A stretch of 43,244 bases of DNA from Chalara sp. BL73 (Eukaryota > Ascomycota > Leotiomycetes > Helotiales), in assembly GCA_918026815.1 (NCBI GenBank), contig CAKJVC010000144.1, forward strand, positions 1 through 43,244, read 5' to 3'. The notes below the pieces were generated by a model. It did no database searches. It worked only from the letters and a program-made list of their open reading frames with translations, and was not told the origin of the DNA. A program made the translations under genes and the position numbers. Shown piece after piece: positions 22,185 to 33,985 of this stretch. Within the stretch, counting starts at the first letter, position 1, and every line of letters starts with the position of its first letter.

Positions 22185-22737
22185 CCAACCTTTGAAAGAT
22201 GTAAATAATGTTTAGACTGATAATGGATAATAGAGAGATACCCCTTCATGGAGTCAATCCACAAGAGGTGATTCCCTCGTCACTACATGTGCATAATGAC
22301 TCCAATAGCGCCATTCAAAGCTACCCCTTTTAGGCAAGCTTACACGTGCCGGATGAATATCGCTTAATTTTAGGGTATTTTTTTTTTTGCAAAGCTCTTC
22401 CCTTCCACTACATTACCATCATCACTATCACTATCTTCATGATCCAACATACACTGCCATCGCTATGAACTATTATTATACCATACTAATATGTGCAGCG
22501 ACTAATTGCTCCATAGTCCTCGTTATGCCATCTCATTGGAGACGACCTTGACTTTTTTGCGGGTCGATGGAGCAATCCTAGGTGATAAACCGATGTTGAT
22601 CCGGCCATCTTCGGTCTCGGCTGCTTCGCATCGCTTCCCCACGGGAGTAGAGTAGCTCTCTCCACATTCAAGCTTTAACCCGCCCAACACGCACCAGCTT
22701 TACACTTTCTACCTACAATAACCACAGTGCAAGCAAA
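22185..22737. other. Intergenic: GNAT 3' region and dehydrogenase promoter
   Basis: This is a 553 bp spacer between two plus-strand genes. It contains an uninterrupted run of 11 T at 22378-22388. The last 60 bases are pyrimidine-rich with CAAG/ACAATAACC, typical of a fungal 5' leader. No gene is seen. Confidence 0.5.
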
Positions 22738-24035
22738 ATGAGGGTGAATACTAGAATATCAGCGTCTATGGCACGGAGCCTTAGAATCACTGGTCAGCGT
22801 AGGACTTTCTCATCTTCCCCTGGAAAACAAGCACAATATGGATTCATTGGGCTTGGTCAAATGGGTAAGCACATATAGTCCCACCAATTGTTCCAATCGC
22901 TGACAAAATCACAGGCTACAACATGGCGAGGAACCTACAAGCAAAGCTGGCTTCTACAGATACCCTCCATGTATACGACATCAACACTGTGTCCGTCGAG
23001 AAGTTCGTCACAGAGACAAAGGCATTATCTGCGGGAGCTGCTGTGGAGCTCGCATCAAGTGTGCGAGAAGCTGCTGAGAACTCAGTACGTTTTTCTCTGT
23101 CTTGCCTTAACATACGTTTCATATGATGAGTTTGTCCATTAATGATCTAAGTTGGGATCATCCGTCTTGGGTGATCTTCTCATGATTCTAAAATTTATCA
23201 ACAAAGCCAATCCTCTGATTTCCCTTCACAAGGCCTACAAACGCTCACTTCCAGATTTGTAACCAGCCACTAATAGGAGCATCAGGAAATAGTAATCTCG
23301 TGTCTACCAGAACCCGCCCACGTCAAAGCAGTATTCGGTCAAATTCTAACCCCTCCTCCCCTTTCAACAGAAGCGGTCTCCAGCCCAGAACGTCTCTTCA
23401 TCGACTGCTCAACCATCGACCCCGCCTCGTCGAGGGCAGTCGCCGATCACGTTCATACCCTCCAACAAGGACGATTTGTTGATGCGCCTATGAGCGGCGG
23501 CGTAGTTGGAGCCACCGCAGGAACCCTGACATTTATGCTCGGAGCCCCAGAAGCGCTTGTATCGCGTATCGAGCCCATCCTGTTGAAGATGGGGAAGCGG
23601 GTTCTGCACTGTGGTCCCCAGGGTGCAGGTCTTGCTGGAAAACTAGCAAACAACTACTTACTCGCGATCAACAACATCGCCACTGCCGAAGCCATGAACC
23701 TGGGTATCAGAGGCGGACTTGAACCTAAGGTGTTAGGTAATCTGATCAATATCAGCACAGGCAAATGCTGGCCGAGCGAAATCAATAACCCTGTGAAGGG
23801 TGTTGTAGAAGGCGCCCCAGCTAGTAGAGATTATAGCGGGGGATTTGGAATCTCCTTGATGAGGAAGGATCTTAATCTTGCAATCCAAGCTGCGGGTGAA
23901 GCGGGAGCACGGCTCGAGCTCGGAGACCGAGCAAGGGAGGTTTATGAGAGCGCTGAGCAGCAGGAGGATTGCAAGGGTAAGGACTTCTCAGTTGTATTTA
24001 GATACCTTGGTGGTGAATCTGCGATTAGCAAGTAG
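22738..24035 (+). CDS. 3-hydroxyisobutyrate dehydrogenase, mitochondrial (348 aa, 3 exons)
   Basis: Exons are 22738-22864, 22915-23084 and 23286-24035, with introns of 50 and 201 bp. The N-terminus (about 35 residues, rich in Arg/Ser with few acids) reads as a mitochondrial targeting sequence. It is followed by the NAD-binding GFIGLGQMGYNMARNL motif, split by intron 1. Further beta-hydroxyacid dehydrogenase signatures are LPEPAHV, the FVDAPMSGGVVGA substrate-binding block, and GKLANNYLLA with the catalytic Lys. By family it oxidises 3-hydroxyisobutyrate to methylmalonate semialdehyde in valine breakdown. The second intron is much longer than the others here, but phase-0 joining restores the family sequence. 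The stop codon is 217 bp from that of ddb1 on the other strand. Confidence 0.92.
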
Positions 24036-24252
24036 ACGAATCAAATAGTATCCACAAGGCATTCTTCTGAAATTTCTGAAATTCTAATGTATGCTTGTTC
24101 GTTGCTACATAACCCAACTTATAGCATTTCATGATCATCCTGACGCCGTAATTCATGCATGGATCCCAGCTCTAACAGGCTCGATCTTCCAAACGCCAGA
24201 AGTGTAAGGTCTACTATATCATGCTTCAACGTTGGCCATACTAAGGAGGCAG

Positions 24253-27200
24253 CTAGTGCAACCTTTTCAGCTCCTCAACCAGATTTCTCACATCCTCTAC
24301 ACTTGGTCCCAAACCCCTACAAATTTCCTCCTGCACCTCTTCGTCCACATCCAAAAACCGCTCAATCAACTCACCATCTACAAACCGGAACGGCTCCTCG
24401 TGTTCTTCAGTAGGGATCTTAAAGCTGCGATACCGATTGAATTCTATATCGCCCAGCGTCCGCACGATAACACTCATCCTGGTCTGGAGGTTCATGAGCA
24501 GGCTTTGAGATGCGTTTGCGATGGTGGCGAAGAGGTAGATGGAGCCTTCTGTTGTAGCGATAAATGCCTGGGGGATAACTATTGCATTGGGGGCTGCGGC
24601 GATGTTCAATGGGACAATCTTATTAGTCATCTCGCCGAGGTTGAGAGTGCTGGTTACTTCAAGCCGTTTGCGGTCCTCGATGGTTATGCCTTCTCTGTTG
24701 CGGTGTAGGACTACTAGATTTCCGTGATGATCAGACTCGAGATATGTATCCGGCTCGATATTGACTACGGCGGTGGACCACAGAGCTTGCATGTGCCTAG
24801 CTACTTCTTCAAGTTTGTCTGGTAGACCGTCTTTTCCCTGGATGAACTGTACTAGCGATAAGGATCTGGTGAAGTTAGCCACATTTGAAATGCAACAATC
24901 CGGATATAATGAATCGTTGTTACTTACTTCATCATATCTCCCACAGCAATGATATCACCAGTTACATCCATAGAGATAGGGTTGGTCGAAGTCCTGTAAG
25001 TTGCTAGTTTAGAAAACGTAGCTGATCTTGCCGTCGTCTCCTCATATCTGTACACAACAACTGTTTTCACTAGGGCTGCCACGATTTTGTCATCCATCAT
25101 GGCCAAGCACCTACAAGCTCCCTTCAATTCATAGCTCATGACTAAATATGGGCTTCTCTCATCATCTATGCCAAAAACCAGTATCCGTCCTTTTTGTTTT
25201 GGTGTTGGAGATGGCACAGGTTCATCGTCTTCGAGGTAGCTAGTACCAACGAGAAATCTTTCCGCGGGTAGGTTGTCCCCATAGACTGTTGGTAACTCTG
25301 TGCGAATGATACACTCGATCAACTCTCCTCGCGAAACATCCAAGGCAAACGGCTGGCCAATCTCTCCGAACATGATCTCTTCCACCAGCCTAAACGTACT
25401 CTTCACTATCTCTTGTCCATCCTCTACATCTAAACGCATACATCCAATGCCAAATGCTCTTTCATTTGTGGAATAAGCTATTCTTCTTACTGTCTCTCCC
25501 ATTGGTAATGCGCTAACATGCGTCCTCCTCTCTGTATCGATTTGGGAAAGTGTAAGATTTTCTGCCGTAGCCACAACAATGGAATCTGGATAGGCTTTGC
25601 TGTCGAACGAACACACATGTACTGCATCTTCTGCCGTCACGGCCGAGTAAACAATCCTGCCTTCAGATCCATATATTAAACTTGGATGTTCGCATGTTAC
25701 AAACACATTGAACAGGCCATTTTTTCGCGGTAGTACTTGTAATTGAGCTTGTTGGCTTCCAAGAACTATACTCTTTCTCCCAGAAAGAGAGAAATCTTCT
25801 TTATCAACGTTAAATGTCAACACAGTCCCGTCCTCCATAGCAACGAACAGGGTAGGGCCAGAAGTTTCTTCCGGTAGTATCTGTGTTAGAGCTATGTTTC
25901 GCGGGATTGATGCTTTATCTTCCGTTCTTCTGAGATCTTCAGAATGGAGTATGGTAAGGGTGGTGAGGTCAAGAATGGAGATAGTTCCAGACTTCCAGAA
26001 TCCAACCACTCCAACATTGGCCATTCCCTTAGGAACATACACACACGCGACTTGGTCGTCCTCTAAATCATGCTTTGCAATCACTTTAAAGAGCAATTCG
26101 TTCTTCGGGCCGAGGTCAAGACTCAATGTTGCAAGTACGATTCCATTAGCGGACAGCAGAAGATACTTATCGCTTGCAGATGCCCCTGTGATGATCGGAT
26201 ATTGTCCCGGTGGTGTCCATCTTGCATGAACGCCTTGAGAGCTAGAAAGTATGGCTCTATTGGTCGTAACTTGTAACATCAAATCATTTGGTAGGTTGAT
26301 CGCAAGCAGAGTTTGAGCATCAAGCTGAAAGCCTCTGAAGCTATCAACCTCTTCAATATCTCCTTGAGAATCGAACAGAAAGACACGGGTTTCCACAGAT
26401 AATGAGATAACCAAAGTATCATCTACTCGAGGATTGTTCGAGCGAAGTGCAAACACTCCTCTGACATCCTCCATATCAGCAAGGATGCCAACTGCCTCCA
26501 ACCCGACACCACTTCGAACGCTCCGCAGGCTACCTTCGGACCAGCCTCCACTGCCAGTGACTAGACGTGCTTGACCTGAAGAGTACTCATTGACTTGGGC
26601 TTCACCATCTCGACCTCCCATATCCATGACGGTGAAATCCAAAATAGGAGCAACATTTGCCATTGTTTGTATGATTTGTATACTTGGTTCTTCTGATTCA
26701 ATGTTTAGCCGTACAACCTGTGAGTCCCCTTCATGAGAAGCAATGAAAAGTAGACCCTGTCCCATGTGGACCAAGACTGTTGCTTTAGTAGTCTTTCCTA
26801 TCAGTTTGATATCCATACCCGTAACCACTGCTCCGTCAACGTTGATAGTCAACAGATATAGGCGGGCATATCGGTCCGCTAACAAATAGTTCAGGTCGTT
26901 GTACTTTTCCCAAGCAACCCATATATTTGCCTCGTTGAGAGTATGTTCGACCACAGCTTTACTTTCCTCGTCCATATAAGTCATCATAGTCTCTCCAACG
27001 ACAACGACACCCCCAAGTTGAGCCTTTGCTGCTGTTGCGTTTCTGACTATGTACCTCTTTTGCTCAATTTCACCCTTGGACACCGGGATTAAATGAGAAG
27101 CTCCAACGTCAAGCCCAGCTAGTTCATTTTCACGGTCTTTAATCGGATCAAAGGAGGAGTACTGTGACTTGTCGTCCAGCACCCTGTATGTGACTAGCCG

Positions 27201-27830
27201 CAGATCTGGATATTTCTTCCCCGCGTCATAGAGTATCGCTAATTTTGGCCGCTTACTCTCTGTATAGAGAAATGCGCTCGCCTTTACCTTCAACTCTGTG
27301 ATTCGTACTTGCTCGGGTGTGTCCAGATAGCTGGTATTTCCTTTCCTAGGTTTGACCACCTTGACGAGGTTCAGTATGCCCTGATACAGCTCCATGGCCA
27401 AAACCTTGCCTGTTGGATCAATCAGACATCTGTCCCGACTCTGGGAGTCTTGTATGTACTTTTCTGCCACATCCACAAATGAATGAACAGTGTCCAGCTG
27501 CCGTGTATCTGGGTTCCATACCACTGTAAAGTATTGGAACCTTGCCGTGCCTATAAAGAGGTGGTCGGTCGTAGCACCAAATGGACGTATCTTTTCGAGC
27601 ATCGAAACGCGTCCATGAATGGCTTTTGAATGGACCATAACCAATCCTTCTTCTGATAGCTTCCATATTTCCACCCGGTTAGCTTTCCTATGTATGCGTT
27701 AGCGCATATAGACCATTTCTACATATAGCACTCACGCTAGGACAAGGCACTCATCCTCTGCGTCCAGCAGATTCAGTTTTAAGGCATGGCGGATGCTGCT
27801 TGGCCGATGTATTGGAGCCAAGTATGCCAT
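24253..27830 (-). CDS. ddb1: DNA damage-binding protein 1 homologue (1155 aa, 3 exons)
   Basis: Exons are 27830-27736, 27687-24928 and 24865-24253, with introns of 48 and 62 bp. The length is close to human DDB1 (1140 aa). The start (AYLAPIHRPSSIRHALKLNL) and the ANRVEIWKL segment fit the first blade of propeller A. The C-terminal exon carries the CPSF-A-like end (LVQFIQGK, ARHMQALW, RYRSFKIP, FVDGELIERFLDV), matching DDB1 better than the related Cft1 or Rse1. By family it is the three-propeller adaptor of CUL4 ubiquitin ligases. It acts in nucleotide-excision repair and, in fungi, in chromatin regulation together with heterochromatin factors. A DDB1-CUL4 route to H3K9 methylation is established in Neurospora, which makes the nearby arb1 gene a loose functional match only. 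Confidence 0.93.
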
Positions 27831-28277
27831 TTTATCGTAGCTGGACGTAGGAGGAGCTCGAACTCTCGAGTTTCGAGCTGGCAGGGGCTCAAGACTGGCC
27901 CACGAAGTATGTAATGATGCTGGGTAATCTTCGCTTTTAACCTTATCGCCGGGGTAGTTTAGCGAGACCCCTGGCCATGATATACATGTTGCACCGATAC
28001 GCGGTGAAATTCTCTGATAAAAAGAGCGGTTTCGCGACTGGTAACTTATACCTACACTATCTAAGACATGGTTCGCTCTCGAGATGGAAATTATATGTAG
28101 TAATAATTGTTCTATTTAAAGAACTAGTTACCTACTGCTACGGGATATCCCGCTTCGCTGCAAAATCAGCATCTCGCTCTGAACGCAATCTAAAACATTG
28201 CAGATGCAACACAACTAATGTGTGCAGGGTATCAATTTTCCCAACCTAGACATGCATGTATAAAACAAACGTAATCC
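27831..28277. other. Intergenic: ddb1 promoter, rpc37 3' region
   Basis: This 447 bp lies upstream of ddb1 and downstream of the Pol III subunit gene, both on the minus strand. A 90-codon frame at 27977-28249 on the plus strand looks random. No other feature is seen. Confidence 0.5.
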
Positions 28278-29631
28278 TCAACTCGTATGAAGGTCATTAG
28301 CTTTGCCATCACCGCCGTTTTGCACAGCTCCATCGATGTCCGAATAATCATCAGAGCTGTCAATATCCCGCCCATCCGCGCTTGATTTTGCCTTCCCCTT
28401 GCCCTTAGCTTTCCCATTCGACTTTGCTTTCATGACTACCTTGGCCCGAGATACCTTAGCAGCATCGAGGGGGGCACTGATCATATCCAAGTATTCGTCC
28501 GAAGTCAAGGTACTCTTTAACTGTGGCAACGTATTCTTTAATTGATCCGGCTTGATTTTCCCCTCGCCTAGAAGAAGATGCGTATATTCTTCCCAGGCTT
28601 GTTCTGAGTTTTCATCGACCCACTTATAGAGCCTCCATGGTTCGGCTTGAACTTCTGCAACACGTTGCGCCATAGAGAGACCCGTCTCACTCTCTCCATC
28701 TACTGGGTTTTTGATGGTCATCTGGACTGCACGAGCCTCTGAAATACGGGTCTGAGCTATGTTTGAGACTCTTCCCAGACGTTCTTGCTCAAGGTGTGCA
28801 TCGATGTGATGGAATTGAGGACGAAGTTGGACAATGTGATCTACAGGAGTAAGGTGAAGTTGATCTAAAGGGCTATCAGCAAGATTGTTACGGGCAAAAG
28901 TTTAAAGTAATCTTACTTTGAAGAAAGGTACCCAGCATATAGCGTGGCGACCAAGACTCTGCCTCCTCAATTTGCCCGCCTAGAGTTTGCACGGCTAACA
29001 CATCTCCTCTTGCTTTGGCATATTCAAATTCACGATCAGAAATCGGACCTGGCTCTAACTCGACCGTTTCTGCTCTGGCCCTTCCACCTCTTCCTCCAGC
29101 TCGAGATGCTGCGCCATTTCCAAAACCAGCAGCTAATCCGTAAGCTCCTGATCCCTTAGACTGGTCGACGCCATTTTTGACTGCCTGGCCCCATTTGATA
29201 CCTTTCTCTCTGTCATAGTTTTCCGTGGTATTGATTGGTACATCAAGCTCAACCATTCCGGATTTTGGCTTGACACGGAACTGAGTAGGAGCACAGCTGT
29301 TCTCTACATCGTAGGGTTTCTTCTCGTCCCGGTTGGGAAATTGTAGAACGTAGACCTCACGACCTTGTTCCAATTGTGGTTTGATAAAGACATCGTACTC
29401 AGCAACAATCGGGTCTTCCTCATTATCAGACTCATCAAATCCACCTTTTCCCTCCGCCTCCTTTGCAAGCTTCTCCTTGATATTATCCTTTACACCCTCA
29501 TCATCGCCTTCTTGCATTGCAACGACGTCGTACTGATCGGGTAGTCGAAGCATCGAATTGGCCCTGTTCTCATCCCGCAATGTGGGCTTTAGTTGTCGGA
29601 GGGGTAGACAAAAATTCCTTGGTGCCTCCAT
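28278..29631 (-). CDS. rpc37: RNA polymerase III subunit Rpc37/RPC5 (433 aa, 2 exons)
   Basis: Exons are 29631-28917 and 28864-28278, with one 52 bp intron; joining gives TFLQ followed by NQLHLTPVDHIVQLRPQFHH. The region from about residue 70 (EEDPIVAEYDVFIKP), with YVLQFPNRD, RVKPKSGMVELDVPI and NYDREKGIKWG, is characteristic of RPC5/Rpc37 (PF04801). This subunit forms the TFIIF-like Rpc37-Rpc53 heterodimer used in Pol III termination and reinitiation. A Gly/Arg-rich stretch lies near residue 185, and the C-terminus is Lys-rich then acidic. The start is uncertain: the ATG at 29631 gives the longest frame, but the ATG at 29517 begins an acidic N-terminus that would suit the family equally well (395 aa). 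It is divergent from pmp3. Confidence 0.85.
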
Positions 29632-29915
29632 CGCCAAAGCGGATATGCGGCCGTCGGATGCAAAACCTTCTTAGCGCAGCTTACGTGATGACTTTCTCAA
29701 ACTGAGCGAACAGAAAGATGGAGAAGTATTCTTGGCGCGCAGTCTTAGCGCCACATTCGCTTTTGGGTGTGACCCAGCCACAGTGGTGATGACGCTTTCC
29801 TTGAACCCGTGAAAGGCAACAGTCACTCTCCGTCGACCACCATAAAGCTACAGGATTCATCTTACCATCTCAATACTATCAAATAGCTCCAGACAAGCTT
29901 CAACTTCCGCTAAAT

Positions 29916-30471
29916 ATGTGCTCCTCAGACCTTTTCCTTGGGCTTATTGCCATCTTGTTCCCTCCAATTGCGGGTAAGTCCATTCATCAAATCACATTGA
30001 ACGCAGCATACAAAATGCACGCTGAACAATTCTGCATTATGCTGACCTTGTCTTGTAGTCTGGGTGAAGAGCGGTATCTGCTCCGCTGATTCTCTGATCA
30101 ATATCTGTCTCTGCATGCTCGGTTTCCTCCCTGGCCTACTACACGCCTGGTATATCATCGCAAAATATCCTGAGAGCGACTACGACAGAATACCCCAAGA
30201 TGAGGAATCCCACCGGGTTACATACATAATTGTGCAAGAGAACGGACAGCAGCGAAGAGTGCCAAAGGCTGCAGTGCAGCCTCAAGGGTATGGTGCCACA
30301 GCTCCATTGGCGGCTCCAGCTCCTCACCAGTCACAAAATGGTACTTGGAATAACGACAACAACGCCGGAGAGAGCAGTAGCGGAGTGGCTGGATCAAGCA
30401 ATGCTCCTGCCGTGCCACCGACATATGCTGAGGCTGTGAAAGGCGACCACAAGGTTCAGACTCGAGACTAA
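29916..30471 (+). CDS. pmp3: Pmp3/UPF0057 small membrane proteolipid with long C-terminal tail (156 aa, 2 exons)
   Basis: Exons are 29916-29973 and 30059-30471, with an 85 bp intron. The first 60 residues carry the Pmp3 signature: two hydrophobic helices (LFLGLIAILFPPIAVW and LINICLCMLGFLPGLLHAWYII) and the YPES end of the domain. The remaining 95 residues are hydrophilic, Ala/Pro/Gln-rich, and end in a PPTYAEAV segment containing a PPxY-type motif that could recruit a Rsp5-like ubiquitin ligase. Pmp3 proteins sit in the plasma membrane and affect membrane potential and salt tolerance. The short first exon is missed without splicing. The start codon is 284 bp from that of rpc37 on the opposite strand. 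Confidence 0.88.
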
Positions 30472-30778
30472 GTTAAGGGGCCGGGAGACTAAACATCTGG
30501 ATTTTATGATTGACGAGGCACCGACGAAGGATACAACAATTGTGATTTAGGAAGGGATAGTAACTTTACTTCGGTGGGCTCTTGGTGGTTGCATTTTTGG
30601 CTTGGGATGTAATTTGGCGCATGGGTGGCAATACTTTGTTCATTGATCTTAGCAAGTTGCGTTTCGAAATCACATATGCATCATGCAATTGCAGCCTCTC
30701 TAAGTGTTGATCTATGAAAAACCACTTATTAGCGTAACATGGCAGACGTCAGAATTTTTTGACAAGGTGCTTTATTAT
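30472..30778. other. Convergent spacer pmp3 / clp1
   Basis: This 307 bp holds the two 3' regions of convergent genes. It contains no gene or notable repeat. Confidence 0.5.
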
Positions 30779-32378
30779 TTACCCTACCAAGGACATTGTA
30801 GGCTCAGGCCAACTTCCCCATATCATAGGTCTATCTGTTATCCTTGTATTTAACGGGGCTAAGATCTTTACTCTGCCCTTTAACTCATCGACCTCTGATA
30901 TATATACGAAGCCCATAACTGTAGCATCTCTGATTATCTCTTGCGAATCATTCATACCTGCAAAGACTACCGCCAAGATGCAATGTACCATCTCCTGCGA
31001 AGCTGTGACTCTTTCATACAGCCTGCCGGATACATCTTGCTCCTCATCAGCCCCACCGGGCAGGAAAGATGCATCTGTCGTGCGTGCTGAACGAGCGTTA
31101 GTAAAACTTGAGAAATATGTAACAGTTATCGTACCTTCGTGCACCTTGTAGACCGTTAGCTCATTGATGTCGACCGACTGTGTGTGAGGACTGAGTGTTC
31201 TCTTCTCATCCCCGAAGAAATACTCCCGGATTGCTGCCTCTCTCGTTTGACGCAAGTATCTGTAATATGTTGATTAGGATTGAACATTGAATATAAACTA
31301 AATCTTCCTCAAAACACGTACTCTTCATCTCGGTCGATACAGCCACCTGACTTATCAAGCTTGATGATGACCAGGTCTTCATTGCGGATGGTCTTATAAT
31401 TCAAGAATCGACGATGCATGTCAATGTTCAACCGCTCTGAGCCTAGAACTAGTACAACATTGACTGGAAGCAGGTTAGCCAGGCATCAGTGAAAGAATTG
31501 TTTGTATACATACCCTGAAATTCTGATATTATATGTGATATCAAATCAAAGTTTTCCTTTCCCTGGCTTAGGATGCCAGGAGTGTCAATAATCATGCCAG
31601 TATGCTTAATGTCAGGGTCTTCAGCTAGCCGACTTGCTCCTGCAATAGCCAGCCGCGAAATCGTAGGCCTGTAAAGTTTTGTATTGTCTTCTGGGTTTGG
31701 TGATCCATAGAAGTAACATAATGGCAGCTTCACAGGCACTGGACTAGGCCCACTAGATGGGCTGCTTCCCCATCCCTGCTCAACATCAAGTATCGAAGCA
31801 AAAGGCGTTGCGGTCAGGCTCCCTGGTATTGATAACATACCCTCTCTCGAATCTGTGTTGATTACCATAGGCTGCCTCCCAACTCGTGTTGCATATGCCG
31901 TCAATATCTTGACCAAGCTTGTCTTCCCTGAATTGCTAGGTCCCACCACGAGAACTCTAGGCCCTTCACCATTCCTTTCACTTGCTTCATCTCGTAGTTT
32001 GTCTAGCGCAAAATGTGTATTGACGTACGAGACCATAGGTGTCTCCTCCGCTATATACTCAACACACGGTCCTAAAACTTCTAGTCTGCACCCATGCCAT
32101 GAGAAAATCGCAGCCTTTGTTCCTCTGAAAGTATATACATGATTGAGTGCCAGCTCAGTCCCGAAAAGCTCCGCAGTTCCTGAAAGAACCTACAAAAGTT
32201 AGATTTAAATACCATAGGGGAAGATATCCCTGACCTTTACTTCGATGCTTTGCCCAACCGCTACCTCGAATCTCCATTCCGAATTTGCTGTGAGGTCGTG
32301 GTGTACGGTAACTGTTGATTGAATGGGCGCATGTAGACGCGCTGCAGGTGTAGCTTGCCCTAGACCAGGTATTGACAT
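30779..32378 (-). CDS. clp1: mRNA cleavage and polyadenylation factor Clp1 (464 aa, 5 exons)
   Basis: Exons are 32378-32235, 32189-31514, 31463-31322, 31259-31135 and 31086-30779; introns are 45, 50, 62 and 48 bp. The N-terminal beta-rich domain includes SEWRFEV and LSGTAELFGTEL. The P-loop GPSNSGKTS lies at about residues 131-139, followed by INTDSREGM, the IDTPGI segment, LGSERL and the C-terminal domain. Clp1 is a component of cleavage factor IA and bridges Pcf11 to the 3'-end processing machinery; animal Clp1 is also an RNA 5'-kinase, while yeast Clp1 lacks that activity. The last intron (31134-31087) has a length divisible by three and no stop, but has a perfect TACTAAC branch site, so I splice it. 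If retained, the protein would be 480 aa. The first intron donor (GTCAGG) is weak. Confidence 0.92.
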
Positions 32379-33985
32379 TGTGTCTTGGAAGCTGAGAATA
32401 TGTTTGTTGACTTTTAGAGAAAGATCTGAGATTTGGAACTGGCTGGCAAGGATGTTTTCTCAGCCTTGTAGCCTTGTGTTGTTTGGATGTTTCTGAAATT
32501 AACTATTTCATCACTTCATGGCTGAACATGGGAATAAATGGATGCTATCGCATAAACAACCTCTACTATTTGCAGACTCAGGCCATCACTGGTAGCTCGC
32601 AGGGCATGCAAATCATGGCATATGATATTTGTACATCCTCAAATTAAATGGGACCTAAAGGCCTATTAACTCCGTTGTTCCAGAACACGGCAGGGAAACG
32701 CACTGGATGTCTACAAATTCATGATCTGCTGTCTGTTATATTTAATCAAATGTGTCTCGGTTGAGGATATCAAGATTATATATATATAGCTTAAAGACAC
32801 CGAAATGCGAGAAACGTAAGAAAAGTAAGAATGATACGCAAGCATGGGCATCTTCACGACGGAATCATCATACACATTGAAGAGATAGTTTAGTCCTAAA
32901 GCAAATTAAACATTCAGGGAGATACAAAATAACCTCCAAACAAAGCACAGCGGGCAGGCTCATCATCTAACAAAAGATTTAGCATCGAATCCAACGGTAG
33001 CTTACACTGGATTTTTGTATCACCTGCGCCAATCGTGTCCAACCCGTCGATACAAAGGGTTTCTCAATAGAGACATATGCTTCCTTAACACCCATCATCA
33101 TATTTTATACTACTTTCGCCTTGGACAAACCATGAGGTTGTTCATGCGAGCTTCTCGGAGTAGAAGGGGCTGAAAGTATGACCTTTCAAATACACCTTGC
33201 CAACAAGTTGCACAATACAATTGGTGGGCAATAAGGGCGATGCTGAAACTCGGAGAATATAATCGCTGCACTTGAACTCGTCCGGACACTGGAGGGCCTT
33301 TTGGTGTTGAGCCACCTCCCGAGCACCCCGAGCAGTCATGTATTCTAAAGGAAAGTATCCAGCCTAGACTAAAGCTTCTAAATTTTGTTTCCTACTATAT
33401 GAGGTGAAGAGGCTCCAATTATGATACGGGAGGATACAATAATTATGACCATCCTTTGCTGTACCAAACACAAGTCACTTAGAAGAGATCAATGGGGAAA
33501 ATGAGGATGAGGGAGAACCGCGGCTAGGTATTAGTATCTTCCGAAGGTGCTAATATTGGTTAGATGGCTCCATATATTAGTCGAGCAGGTAAAGTTTTGC
33601 AAAAGCCTGTGGTAACAAGGATGTGGTTGTCATATCCTGCAATACAGACGGGCATCTGGTAGCTCAAGAGCAGAAGTTCAAGAATAGAGTGGATGGAGCT
33701 CAGGTATGCTCCAAGACTGCCATGTATACTTGTACCATGTACCAATACAAGGGGCTTATCCCCAGTGGACGGTTTCGTTCCATAGTAAATTATGGCATGT
33801 GGTAGCTTGATGTTGCATATTTGAAACGAAAACGTGGGGAGCGCAGAGTGGATGCTATTGGGAAATCTAGAACCTAACGCCAAAGCAACAAGTGTTTCTT
33901 CTATGCTGATCCCAAGTTCCCATGGGTATATAACATAATCATAATGCATAAGGCAAGCTTCTCCAAGGGATCTAAGTCTTCTTTC
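32379..33985. other. Intergenic between ipk2 and clp1 (1.6 kb)
   Basis: This stretch holds the upstream region of clp1 and the downstream region of the inositol polyphosphate kinase, both on the minus strand. It contains TA-rich simple sequence near 32776-32788. A 65-codon frame (33142-33339) is not convincing. A 129-codon frame at 33560-33949 is listed separately with low confidence. Confidence 0.5.
33560..33949 (-). CDS. Doubtful open reading frame (129 codons)
   Basis: An ATG-initiated frame of 129 codons begins 36 bp downstream of the kinase stop codon on the same strand. It contains KPLVLVHGTSIHG, faintly like the oxyanion-hole region of alpha/beta hydrolases, but no nucleophile elbow (GxSxG) follows and the length is far too short for that fold. 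It could be 3' UTR, a decayed fragment, or chance. I do not assign a function. Confidence 0.15.
   Translation of the reverse strand: MHYDYVIYPWELGISIEETLVALALGSRFPNSIHSALPTFSFQICNIKLPHAIIYYGTKPSTGDKPLVLVHGTSIHGSLGAYLSSIHSILELLLLSYQMPVCIAGYDNHILVTTGFCKTLPARLIYGAI

Noticed and set aside
33142..33339. 65-codon ATG frame
   Set aside because: Too short, no recognisable motif and no signal peptide; likely chance.
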